From: Syntrophobacteraceae bacterium
Lineage (GTDB): Bacteria > Desulfobacterota > Syntrophobacteria > Syntrophobacterales > Syntrophobacteraceae
Direction: 5' to 3'
NCBI GenBank assembly: GCA_031292215.1
Contig: JARLHO010000161.1
Coordinates: forward strand, 21,105 to 85,104
Length of the DNA: 64,000 bases
The translations under genes were made by a program, and so were the position numbers. This document shows, one piece after another, positions 40,093-47,383 of this stretch (position 1 is the first letter of the stretch; each line of letters begins with the position of its first letter). The notes under the pieces are model-generated. The model worked only from the letters and a program-made list of their open reading frames with translations, did no database searches and had not been told where the DNA came from.

Positions 40093-41247
40093 CTAATCCT
40101 TTCCGCCTGTTACCTCGGAGAATTCCTTCTCTCCAAAGACGGAAAGAGGTGGCTCGTCGTCAAGACTTGCGCCCGCCAGATAGCCGAAGGCCTTCTGAAC
40201 TCCATGGGATACGGTTCGGAAAAGCTCGGCCACCGGCACTGCGTTGGGGCAGGCGTTGGAGCATTGCCCGCAGCCGATGCAGGCCGTACTCATATGGGCC
40301 AGGCGAGTCAGATGGTAAAAGACGGTATCGGTGGGCATCTTCAGGGCGCCCTTGCGCTTGGCCCAGCGCAGATATTGGGCCGGTTCGTGATCGAAGACAT
40401 CGGTTGTAAAGACACACTCCCGGCAATAGCAGACCGGGCAGGCCACTCTGCAGTTGTAGCAGTTGACACAGTTGCCAAGGTAACCCATGAGCTTTTGGAC
40501 ATCGGAGACAGCCTCGGATGTGGCCTCAAACATCTTGTCCCGATAGGCGGTCCGCTCGCTTACAAGGGCGTCCACAGCGCTTTGCCGCAAGGGCTGGTCA
40601 CCCTCCTCGACCTCGATGCCAAGACCTCCCAGGACCCGCGCCCCCTTTTCCGTATTGGAAATAAGCAGAAGGCTTTCTTCGATGTTCGCTCCCAGAAGAC
40701 CGATACCGATATCGGCGTTCGTTGCGACCGGGTGGTCGCAGGACTTGCACGCCGGGGAGATGTCGGCATCACCTGTCGCTGTCCCTTTTCCGGAGAGAAT
40801 GCTTCGGTGGAAGGTAAGGGTGGATTCGGCCCCGGCAGTTGAGGCCGCAATTTTTTGGTAATCGATGTTACCGTAGGTCCCCAGGCAGTCGACGCCAATA
40901 AAGACGACGTTTTCCGCGCTGCCCTGCTTAAGTTTTACCAGTTCGAAAAAGGCTCTTATTTCACAGGGCCTCATTACGGCTGCAATGGGTGCGTCCAGAG
41001 GCTTTCGGGTAAGCCGGGAGAGCATCCGCGCGCCATTTAGCGGGAATGCGGGCGCCAGGGGATCGGCCCCTTCTAGCTTTTCGGGATCGGTCACCAGCAC
41101 CGGCATGACCGCTGCGTTTTGAATTGGAAGCCGCTGCTGGACCAGCACCGCCTCAACGGTTCCCTTTTCCAGCAGAAGTTTGAGGAAATTCTGTAGCGAA
41201 GAGACCGGATCGCGGTCCTTTACGGTTATTTTCCCTGTCTTGGACAT
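40093..41247 (-). CDS. FdhB/FrhB-like iron-sulfur protein (coenzyme F420 hydrogenase/formate dehydrogenase beta-type)
   Basis: 384 aa. FrhB/FdhB N- and C-terminal family features (AAVMRPCEIRAFFEL, VFIGVDCLGTYG, ACKSCDHPVATNADIGIG) plus two cluster motifs, CVNCYNCRVACPVC (C260-) and CIGCGQCSNACP (C323-). Relatives transfer electrons from formate or reduced F420 to HdrA. Here it sits between mvhD and the double hdrA (20 nt upstream of the latter), so it probably feeds electrons into the Hdr complex; the donor cannot be read from sequence. Confidence 0.88.
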   Translation of the reverse strand: MSKTGKITVKDRDPVSSLQNFLKLLLEKGTVEAVLVQQRLPIQNAAVMPVLVTDPEKLEGADPLAPAFPLNGARMLSRLTRKPLDAPIAAVMRPCEIRAFFELVKLKQGSAENVVFIGVDCLGTYGNIDYQKIAASTAGAESTLTFHRSILSGKGTATGDADISPACKSCDHPVATNADIGIGLLGANIEESLLLISNTEKGARVLGGLGIEVEEGDQPLRQSAVDALVSERTAYRDKMFEATSEAVSDVQKLMGYLGNCVNCYNCRVACPVCYCRECVFTTDVFDHEPAQYLRWAKRKGALKMPTDTVFYHLTRLAHMSTACIGCGQCSNACPNAVPVAELFRTVSHGVQKAFGYLAGASLDDEPPLSVFGEKEFSEVTGGKD

Positions 41248-41276
41248 AAGCTTTACTCCGGGTCGCCGGCGGTTAT

Positions 41277-41699
41277 CTACAAAACCATCCGGGTGCGCAA
41301 ATCGTTTCGACCAAGCTCTTTTATCTCGGCCGTCATCTGTCTTGCCGTCTCCGCGAAATCGATTCCCTCGCTGGCGCCGATCCAGGTCATCTTCAACCTG
41401 CGCTCGTCAAAGCCAAACCGGGGAAGAATTTCCTTCAAAAGCTTCATCCTCCGCCTGGCCTTCAGATTACCGTTTATGTAATGACAGTCGCCGGGGTGGC
41501 AGCCGCTCACCAAAACGGCGTCGGCCCCCTCCAAAAGCGCCTTTATGATGTATTTGGGATCGATCATCCCCGTGCACATCATGCGCACCATGCGCAGGTT
41601 CGGAGGCTGCACCAGCCTCGAGGTCCCGGCAAGATCGGCGGCGGTATACGTACACCAGTTGCAAACAAACGCGATAATTGTAGGCTCGTAGTCGGCCAT
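41277..41699 (-). CDS. mvhD: MvhD-like electron-transfer subunit (2Fe-2S)
   Basis: 140 aa from ATG at 41699 (GGGAGG upstream). Conserved FVCNWCTYTAADLAG and VSGCHPGDCHYINGN provide the cluster cysteines. In methanogens MvhD passes electrons from hydrogenase (or FdhB) to HdrA. No hydrogenase MvhAG is encoded nearby; the FdhB-like protein next door is the likelier entry point. Confidence 0.95.
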   Translation of the reverse strand: MADYEPTIIAFVCNWCTYTAADLAGTSRLVQPPNLRMVRMMCTGMIDPKYIIKALLEGADAVLVSGCHPGDCHYINGNLKARRRMKLLKEILPRFGFDERRLKMTWIGASEGIDFAETARQMTAEIKELGRNDLRTRMVL

Positions 41700-41720
41700 G
41701 TATTCCTCCCGTGACACGCT

Positions 41721-44700
41721 CTAAAACACTTCGCCCAGAATTCCATCTATCTCCGCGAGCACCTGCTTCGGGGAGAAATGCTTTACCCTGGCCGCCCCAC
41801 TCGGGCAAAAACCGGCGCAGGATCCGCACCCCTTGCAGACAGCCTCGTTTACCTCAGATATACCCATACGTGCGTTGAACTCGATCGCGGAGTAAGGGCA
41901 GAGCTTTATACAGGTCTGACATCCCATGCAGATTTCGGGGTCAATCCAGGAGGTAACCGGGGAGACCTCGACTTTGCCGCGCATCGAAAGGGCCAGGGCC
42001 TGGGCCGCTGCGCCCGCCGCATGGGAGACAGCGTCGGGGATATCTTTTGGCCCCTGGCATACCCCGGCAAGAAATATTCCGTCGGTGGGGGTGGAAACCG
42101 GTCCAAGCTTTGGGTGCTCTTCGAGGAAAAACCCGTCTCCGCCCTGGTTTATGCCAAAAATGCGCGCGACTTCCGAGGCGTCCTTTCGGGCTTCCAGGGC
42201 GGTGCACAAGACCACCATGTCGACGGGAATCCGCACCTTTCGCCCGAGGAGAGTATCCTCGCCCACGACTATCAATTTCTTCTCACCCGAATCCAGGACC
42301 TCCTCGACGATCTCCGCGGGCTTTCCCCGGACGAAGTTGATCCCTTCTTCCTGCAAACGCCTGTAGAACTCTTCGTAGCCTTTTCCGTAACACCTCATAT
42401 CGATGTAGAAGTTGTGGACCTTCGTATCGTGGCCTGCTTTTTCCTTTACCAGGTGGCCGTACTTAAGAGCGTACATGCAGCAGACGCGCGAACAGTAGAC
42501 GCGATGATTTTCATCCCGGCTTCCAACGCAGTGGACGATGGCCACACTTTCGGGCTTTTTGCCGTTTTTCAAAACGATTTGGCCCCCCGTTGGACCGACG
42601 GCGTTGTTTAGCCTTTCAAATTCCAGCCCGGTATAGACATTGTCAAAACGGCCGTACCCGTAGTTTGTGAACCGGGAGGCGTCCATGGTGTCAAAGCCGG
42701 TGGCAAGGATGATCGAGCCGACCTGGATTTCCCGTTCCTCGGCGCTCATCGAATGGTCGATCGCGCCACGCTCGCAGGCCCGCACACACTCCATGCACTC
42801 GGAGCAGACCCCGCAATTGAGGCATTTAGCGGCCTCGGCCATTGCGGCTTCCTCCGAGAGGCCAAGGTTTACTTCGGCAAATGAGCTCCTTGCCATTTCG
42901 GGCTCGAGCATACGTCCCGAAGCCCTGGGGTAATGAACGACATCCTTTGGAATCTCGCGCCAGTTCCCGCCGTTTTCCGCCACGGCCTTGGGAGCTTGCG
43001 CCTCTAACTCTTCGCCGCGCAAAAACCTGTCTATCGCCTCGGCGGCCTCCCTGGCAGCTCCTACCGCCTCGATCACTGTGGCAGGTCCAAGCACGGCGTC
43101 CCCGGCGGCAAACACATCGGGGGCCGAGGTTTGCCCAAAGCGGCTGGAGGCAGAGATTCTACCGCGCCGGCCAACCTCAAGACCCGAGGCGATACAGCAC
43201 TGCGAATCCGGCTCCTGGCCAATCGCTGGAACGACCGCGTCGCATTCGATTACAAACTCGCTTCCCTCCTTGGGGACAGGCCTTCTGCGGCCGCTTTCAT
43301 CCGGGGGGCCAAGCTCGTTTTTTACACAGCGCAGTCCCGTTATTTTCCCGTCCAGACCCTCCACCGCAACAGGGGCGGTAAGGTAAGCGATCTTTATCCC
43401 CTCAAGGAGCGCCTCCTCGATTTCTTCCCCGTAGGCGGGCATCTCCTCCCGGGTCCTGCGGTAGACGATGGTCACCTCTTTGCTTCCAAGACGAAGGGAG
43501 GTCCTGGCCGCATCTATCGCAACGTTTCCCCCGCCAAGAACCAACACCCGTTTTCCCGGGGCCTCCCGACGGCCAAGGTTTGTTTCCCGCAAAAAGTCGG
43601 TCGCCTGGACGACTGCGCTAAAATCATGCTCGCCCGCGATATTTAATTTGAGCGGTTTGTGGGCGCCGATTCCAACAAATATCGCCTGAAACCCCCTCTG
43701 GCGAAGATCCTCGATGGTGAAGTCCTCTCCCAGCCGTTTTCCGGTCTCAAGGGAAATCCCAAGCCCCAAGATGTGTTCTATCTCGCGGTCGAGCACCTCC
43801 GGGGGGAGCCGGTAGTCGGGGATTCCGACCTTTAGCATTCCGCCGGCGGCCGGGAGGGCCTCAAAGATCGCGACCCCGTAGCCTTTCAGCCGAAGATAGT
43901 ATGCGGCGGTAAGCCCGGCGGGCCCCGCTCCAATCACTGCCACCCGCTCGGGCCTGTCTTCGATTCGGGGGATTTGGATGTCTTCGGGTCCTACCCGGTC
44001 GGCCGCAAAGCGTTTGAGCTCTCTTATCGAGATCGGCGTATCCACTTCCGTCCTGCGGCAGCTCGATTCGCACACATGGGGACAGACCCTGCCAAGCACG
44101 CCCGGCAGAGGCAGCCGCTCCATGATGAGCTCTACGGCCTCCTTATATTTTCCAAGGCCTATAAGCTGCGTGTACCCTTGCACGTTCACCCCGGCCGGGC
44201 AGGTCAACCGGCACGGCGCGGTATCTTTTTTATCGATGGCAAACGTTATGGGCACCGCCTGCGGAAAAGACCGGTAGACCGCCTTTCGCTCCCCCAGGTT
44301 TTCGTCGAATTCGTTGGGGACCGTTACCGGACAATTCTCCGCGCAAATGCCGCACCCCGTGCACCGGTCTTCTATGACGAAGCGAGGCTTCCTGCGCACC
44401 TTCACCTTGAAGTTTCCGACAAACCCTTTTACTTCCGTCACCTCGCTGTAGGACATCAGTTCGATGTTCGGGCTCTGGGCCACGGCGACGGTTTTGGGCG
44501 TGGAAATGCACGCGGCGCAGTCAAGGGTTGGAAAAGTCTTATCGAACTGCACCATATGGCCGCCAATCGAGGGTTCCTTTTCCACCAGGTAGACCCGGCA
44601 GCCCGACCGCGCGATGTCCAAAGAGGCCTGGATGCCCGATATTCCCGCCCCTACTACCAGGACGTCGGGGTTTACGCTTACTTCGCGGGTAAAGAGGGTT

Positions 44701-45092
44701 TCGTGGAAATTAACGCGGCTTACGGCCGCGGATGCCAGGTGTTTGGCCTTTTCGGTCGCAGCGGCCGGATCCCGGGTGACCCAGGAGCAATGCTCGCGCA
44801 CGCAGGCCATTTGGAAAAAATAGGGATTTAGCCCCGCTCGCCCGCAGGCGGCCTGGAAAGTCTTCTCGTGAAGCCTCGGGGAACACGACGCTACGACCAC
44901 CCGGTTTAGGCCCAGCTCTTTTATGTCTTTTTGGATCATCTCCTGGCCGGGGTCGGAGCACATGAACTTGTAGTCGCGGGCAACGACCACGTCTTTAGTT
45001 TCCCCGATAAAGTCGCGCACTTCCGCAACCGCAACCTTTCCGGCGATATTGGTTCCACAGTGGCAGATATAAAACCCGATCCTTGAACGCAT
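41721..45092 (-). CDS. hdrA: HdrA-GltD fusion flavoprotein
   Basis: 1123 aa. HdrA N-terminal domain (C10-x-C, ASCSPRLHE), FAD site GAGISG (149-153), ferredoxin motif CTGCGICAENCP (~244), then an inserted GltD/NfnB-like NAD(P)H oxidoreductase module at ~290-700 with a CRLTCP cluster motif, FAD motif GAGPAG (388-393) and NAD(P) motif GGGNVA (520-525). HdrA resumes and ends with two ferredoxin motifs (C1055-, C1086-). The fusion implies NAD(P)H as a direct electron donor or acceptor of the Hdr complex. Second gene of the sigma-54-driven operon, 49 nt after the Cys-rich small protein. Confidence 0.93.
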   Translation of the reverse strand: MRSRIGFYICHCGTNIAGKVAVAEVRDFIGETKDVVVARDYKFMCSDPGQEMIQKDIKELGLNRVVVASCSPRLHEKTFQAACGRAGLNPYFFQMACVREHCSWVTRDPAAATEKAKHLASAAVSRVNFHETLFTREVSVNPDVLVVGAGISGIQASLDIARSGCRVYLVEKEPSIGGHMVQFDKTFPTLDCAACISTPKTVAVAQSPNIELMSYSEVTEVKGFVGNFKVKVRRKPRFVIEDRCTGCGICAENCPVTVPNEFDENLGERKAVYRSFPQAVPITFAIDKKDTAPCRLTCPAGVNVQGYTQLIGLGKYKEAVELIMERLPLPGVLGRVCPHVCESSCRRTEVDTPISIRELKRFAADRVGPEDIQIPRIEDRPERVAVIGAGPAGLTAAYYLRLKGYGVAIFEALPAAGGMLKVGIPDYRLPPEVLDREIEHILGLGISLETGKRLGEDFTIEDLRQRGFQAIFVGIGAHKPLKLNIAGEHDFSAVVQATDFLRETNLGRREAPGKRVLVLGGGNVAIDAARTSLRLGSKEVTIVYRRTREEMPAYGEEIEEALLEGIKIAYLTAPVAVEGLDGKITGLRCVKNELGPPDESGRRRPVPKEGSEFVIECDAVVPAIGQEPDSQCCIASGLEVGRRGRISASSRFGQTSAPDVFAAGDAVLGPATVIEAVGAAREAAEAIDRFLRGEELEAQAPKAVAENGGNWREIPKDVVHYPRASGRMLEPEMARSSFAEVNLGLSEEAAMAEAAKCLNCGVCSECMECVRACERGAIDHSMSAEEREIQVGSIILATGFDTMDASRFTNYGYGRFDNVYTGLEFERLNNAVGPTGGQIVLKNGKKPESVAIVHCVGSRDENHRVYCSRVCCMYALKYGHLVKEKAGHDTKVHNFYIDMRCYGKGYEEFYRRLQEEGINFVRGKPAEIVEEVLDSGEKKLIVVGEDTLLGRKVRIPVDMVVLCTALEARKDASEVARIFGINQGGDGFFLEEHPKLGPVSTPTDGIFLAGVCQGPKDIPDAVSHAAGAAAQALALSMRGKVEVSPVTSWIDPEICMGCQTCIKLCPYSAIEFNARMGISEVNEAVCKGCGSCAGFCPSGAARVKHFSPKQVLAEIDGILGEVF

Positions 45093-45141
45093 TAGGCAAC
45101 CTCGAAGGCATTTAGCACTATTTATGCTGCAAACGACCCCG

Positions 45142-45363
45142 TCACTCCAGGGTCTCCTTATCTCCGTTATCCTGATTCCATGCGCTTTTCATCGCTTTGT
45201 CGAAATGGCACCCGGAACAGTCGTAATCACGGTCGCACAGCTTGAAATTCACCACTTTGGCCCTCATCCATACGCATTCCTTCTCGCCCTGCTCGGGCGC
45301 CGGCACGGTCTTGCCTTTACGCGGATTTCGAGACCCGGATGGCATATACTCTCGATCCTTCAC
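45142..45363 (-). CDS. Cysteine-rich small protein heading the Hdr operon
   Basis: 73 aa from GTG 45363, or 67 aa from ATG 45345. The core ECVWMRAKVVNFKLCD is followed by YDCSGCHFDKAM and contains four cysteines in a Cx13Cx4CxxC pattern. I recall the same motif as an appended segment in GcvH-like and signalling proteins of Desulfobacterota, but no function is established. It could bind a metal or Fe-S cluster and act as a redox partner. Lies between the sigma-54 promoter and the HdrA-GltD gene. Confidence 0.75.
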   Translation of the reverse strand: MKDREYMPSGSRNPRKGKTVPAPEQGEKECVWMRAKVVNFKLCDRDYDCSGCHFDKAMKSAWNQDNGDKETLE

Positions 45364-45416
45364 GGAGCACCCGGCAGAGGCCGGATTAACCGGAAAATGT
45401 CCATTTGGCTTTCTTA

Positions 45417-45433
45417 AAGCAATACGTGTGCCA
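45417..45433 (-). promoter_or_regulatory. Sigma-54 promoter of the Hdr operon
   Basis: On the minus strand TGGCAC-N5-TTGCTT, with GG and GC exactly 10 nt apart, matches the RpoN consensus TGGCACG-N4-TTGCW almost perfectly. It lies ~54 nt upstream of the Cys-rich ORF, facing the operon. An NtrC-type activator is encoded divergently at 47349-48698. Confidence 0.85.
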
Positions 45434-45542
45434 CGTTCGGGATGTCACGGCGCAAAGGGTGGCTGCAAACAGATCCGGCTAAAATGTTGGACGGGGGCCG
45501 GACCTCGATTGCCGGGGAGGCTTTGTAGATATTTGAACAGGT

Positions 45543-45559
45543 TGTATAAATTTTTTACA
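45543..45559. promoter_or_regulatory. 17-bp palindrome, proximal copy (candidate activator site)
   Basis: TGTATAAATTTTTTACA, 110 nt upstream of the -24 element of the sigma-54 promoter. It matches the palindrome at 45734-45750 in 15 of 17 positions. The position fits an enhancer site for an NtrC-family activator (inference). Confidence 0.65.
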
Positions 45560-45564
45560 AAAAG

Positions 45565-45708
45565 CAATAAATGCCGGTGAGCCAAAAGCCGGTGAATGGG
45601 TGAATCGGAAGATTTCGGACTTTCGAGGCTCGCGGAATCGACTGAAAGAAGGGACCCCACTCACCAACTCACCGATTCACCCATTCACCCATTCACCGGC
45701 ATTTATTG
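45565..45708. repeat. Large inverted repeat with 8-nt iterations
   Basis: Left arm 45565-45607 and right arm 45672-45708 share CAATAAATGCCGGTGA and ATGGGTGAATCGG in inverse orientation. The right arm contains CCATTCAC iterations and the left arm has a 15-nt insertion. It lies between the two 17-bp palindromes, and the arms could fold into a long hairpin around a 64-nt loop. Architecture matches the heptad-type elements elsewhere in the window. Confidence 0.7.
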
Positions 45709-45733
45709 GCTATTCACTATTCCCTGTTCGCTG

Positions 45734-45750
45734 TGTATAAATATTATACA
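45734..45750. promoter_or_regulatory. 17-bp palindrome, distal copy (candidate activator site)
   Basis: TGTATAAATATTATACA, a perfect TGTATAA-N3-TTATACA palindrome, ~80 nt upstream of the Rossmann-kinase start. It pairs in sequence with 45543-45559. Possible dual role: activation of the Hdr operon and autoregulation of the kinase/activator pair. Confidence 0.65.
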
Positions 45751-45829
45751 GTCGTTTTCATCTTAATAGAATTTACCCGCCGGTGCGGTCCGGGTTAGTA
45801 GCCGTTGCATCCTGCCCGGGGAGTCGAAA

Positions 45830-47383
45830 ATGGAAAAACCGATGAAAATAGCAATAATCGGGGGAGGCAAAAGGTGCCGGGCGTTTCTGGAGATGTTCGA
45901 CTCGCGCCGGTTCCCCAAGCTTGGCGCAGAAATCGTAGCTGTTGCCGACCCCGATCTTGAGGCTTCCGGGATGCGTCTTGCTCGGGAGAAAAATATTTTG
46001 GTCACCACGCACTACGAAGACTTCTACGAGATAAAAGACCTTGATCTGGTGATAGAGCTAACCGGAAAGGCGGATTTACTCGAGGATTTCCAGAGGCGAA
46101 AACCTGCGGGAGTGCGCGTGCTCGAGTCCGCGATATCTCGGATTTTCGCGGATTTACTGAGCCTTCGCGAAGAAATTCAATTCGCCAAATGCCAGATCAA
46201 CCTGGTCGAAGGCATAATGGACAGCCTTTTTATGGGGCTGCGCGACTGGGTGCTGGTCATGCAGCCGGACATGAAACTTCTCGACGCAAATGAGGCGTTC
46301 CTTGCGGCCGTTGGGATGAGCAAAGACGATGTGGTGGGGAAATTTTGCCATGAGGCGGCATACGGGTCGCCCACGCGGTGCAGTCGAGAGGGTTTTTGTT
46401 GCCCGGTGGCGCGTTGTATCGAAACCGGGGACGTGGCCCATGCGATCCAGGAAGGAGGCGGCGGGCCCGGTTTGGGCCGCTACCAGGAAATTACTGCGGT
46501 GCCGCTTAAGACTGCGGGCGGACGGATCGAACTGGTTGTCGAAATCATTCGCGACATCACCGATGAGATGGAAACCAAGGTCGAGCAGAAGGTTTCGGCT
46601 TTAAAAGAAGACCTCATGAGGCTGGTCTATGAGGAGAAGATGATATCTCTCGGGAAGATGGCGGCCAGCGCGGTCCACGAGATAAACAACCCGCTGACCG
46701 GGATAAACGCGCTCGCCCGCCTTGTGCGCCGGGAACTAGAATCCGGCCAGACAGACGCCGCGGCCAGAGAAAGATTTATCTATTATCTGGGGCTAATCGA
46801 CTCCGAGTCCGCCCGGTGCAGCGGCATAGTACGGGATCTGCTCCATTTTTCGCGGCAGTCCAAGGGAATTCGCAGTAAGTTTCAGGTAAACGAGCTCATT
46901 GAAAGGGTTCTCGATTTCGTGCGTTTTCGCCTCGATTCGCAGCAAATACGAGTGAAAACCGAACTGGCCCCGGAGCTTCCCGCCATAACCGGAGATCCCA
47001 GCCAGATAGAGCAGTGCCTTTTGAACCTGATTTTCAACGCGGCCGATGCCATGGACGAGGGGGGCGAGTTGGTTCTAAGGACCTCGCGGGTCCGCCACCA
47101 GCCGCCGATGATACGGGTCGAGGTAATAGATAACGGGACAGGGATTCCCAAAGAAACCGTGCCGTTTATCTTCGAGCCTTTCTTTTCGACCAAATGCCAC
47201 GACAAGGGTGTGGGGCTGGGGCTTTCCGTGGTCTACGGCATCGTTAAGGAGCACGGAGGAACGGTTTACGTAAAAACTAAAGAGGGGGCCGGCTCGCGCT
47301 TCATCCTGAAGTTTCCCGTAGAGCGCGGTTCTCGCGAAGAGTGTGGATATGTCCGAAACGATACGAATTCTTGTTGTCGATGA
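45830..47383 (+). CDS. Histidine kinase with N-terminal Rossmann (NAD(P)-binding-like) domain and PAS
   Basis: 517 aa, soluble. Residues 1-110 form a dinucleotide-binding-like fold: IAIIGGGKRCRAFLEMF (Gly motif 11-13), then VAVADPD at the end of strand 2 and DLVIELTG, reminiscent of Gfo/Idh or homoserine dehydrogenase N-domains. A PAS domain (~125-245) contains five cysteines (C173, C184, C190, C191, C196). HisKA has H283 (AVHEINNPLTG), followed by HATPase (NLIFNAADAMD; DNGTGIP; GVGLGLSV). A nucleotide/redox-sensing kinase is inferred. GGGGAG precedes ATG 45830. It overlaps the activator gene by 35 nt or more. Confidence 0.93.
   Translation: MEKPMKIAIIGGGKRCRAFLEMFDSRRFPKLGAEIVAVADPDLEASGMRLAREKNILVTTHYEDFYEIKDLDLVIELTGKADLLEDFQRRKPAGVRVLESAISRIFADLLSLREEIQFAKCQINLVEGIMDSLFMGLRDWVLVMQPDMKLLDANEAFLAAVGMSKDDVVGKFCHEAAYGSPTRCSREGFCCPVARCIETGDVAHAIQEGGGGPGLGRYQEITAVPLKTAGGRIELVVEIIRDITDEMETKVEQKVSALKEDLMRLVYEEKMISLGKMAASAVHEINNPLTGINALARLVRRELESGQTDAAARERFIYYLGLIDSESARCSGIVRDLLHFSRQSKGIRSKFQVNELIERVLDFVRFRLDSQQIRVKTELAPELPAITGDPSQIEQCLLNLIFNAADAMDEGGELVLRTSRVRHQPPMIRVEVIDNGTGIPKETVPFIFEPFFSTKCHDKGVGLGLSVVYGIVKEHGGTVYVKTKEGAGSRFILKFPVERGSREECGYVRNDTNSCCR

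Noticed and set aside
43974..44831. 285-codon plus-strand frame inside the HdrA-GltD gene
   Set aside because: Antisense to a 1123-residue flavoprotein with intact cofactor motifs.
45750..45829. Possible second sigma-54 promoter for the Rossmann kinase (TTGCA near 45808)
   Set aside because: The GG and GC elements are 12 nt apart instead of 10, so it does not meet the consensus.
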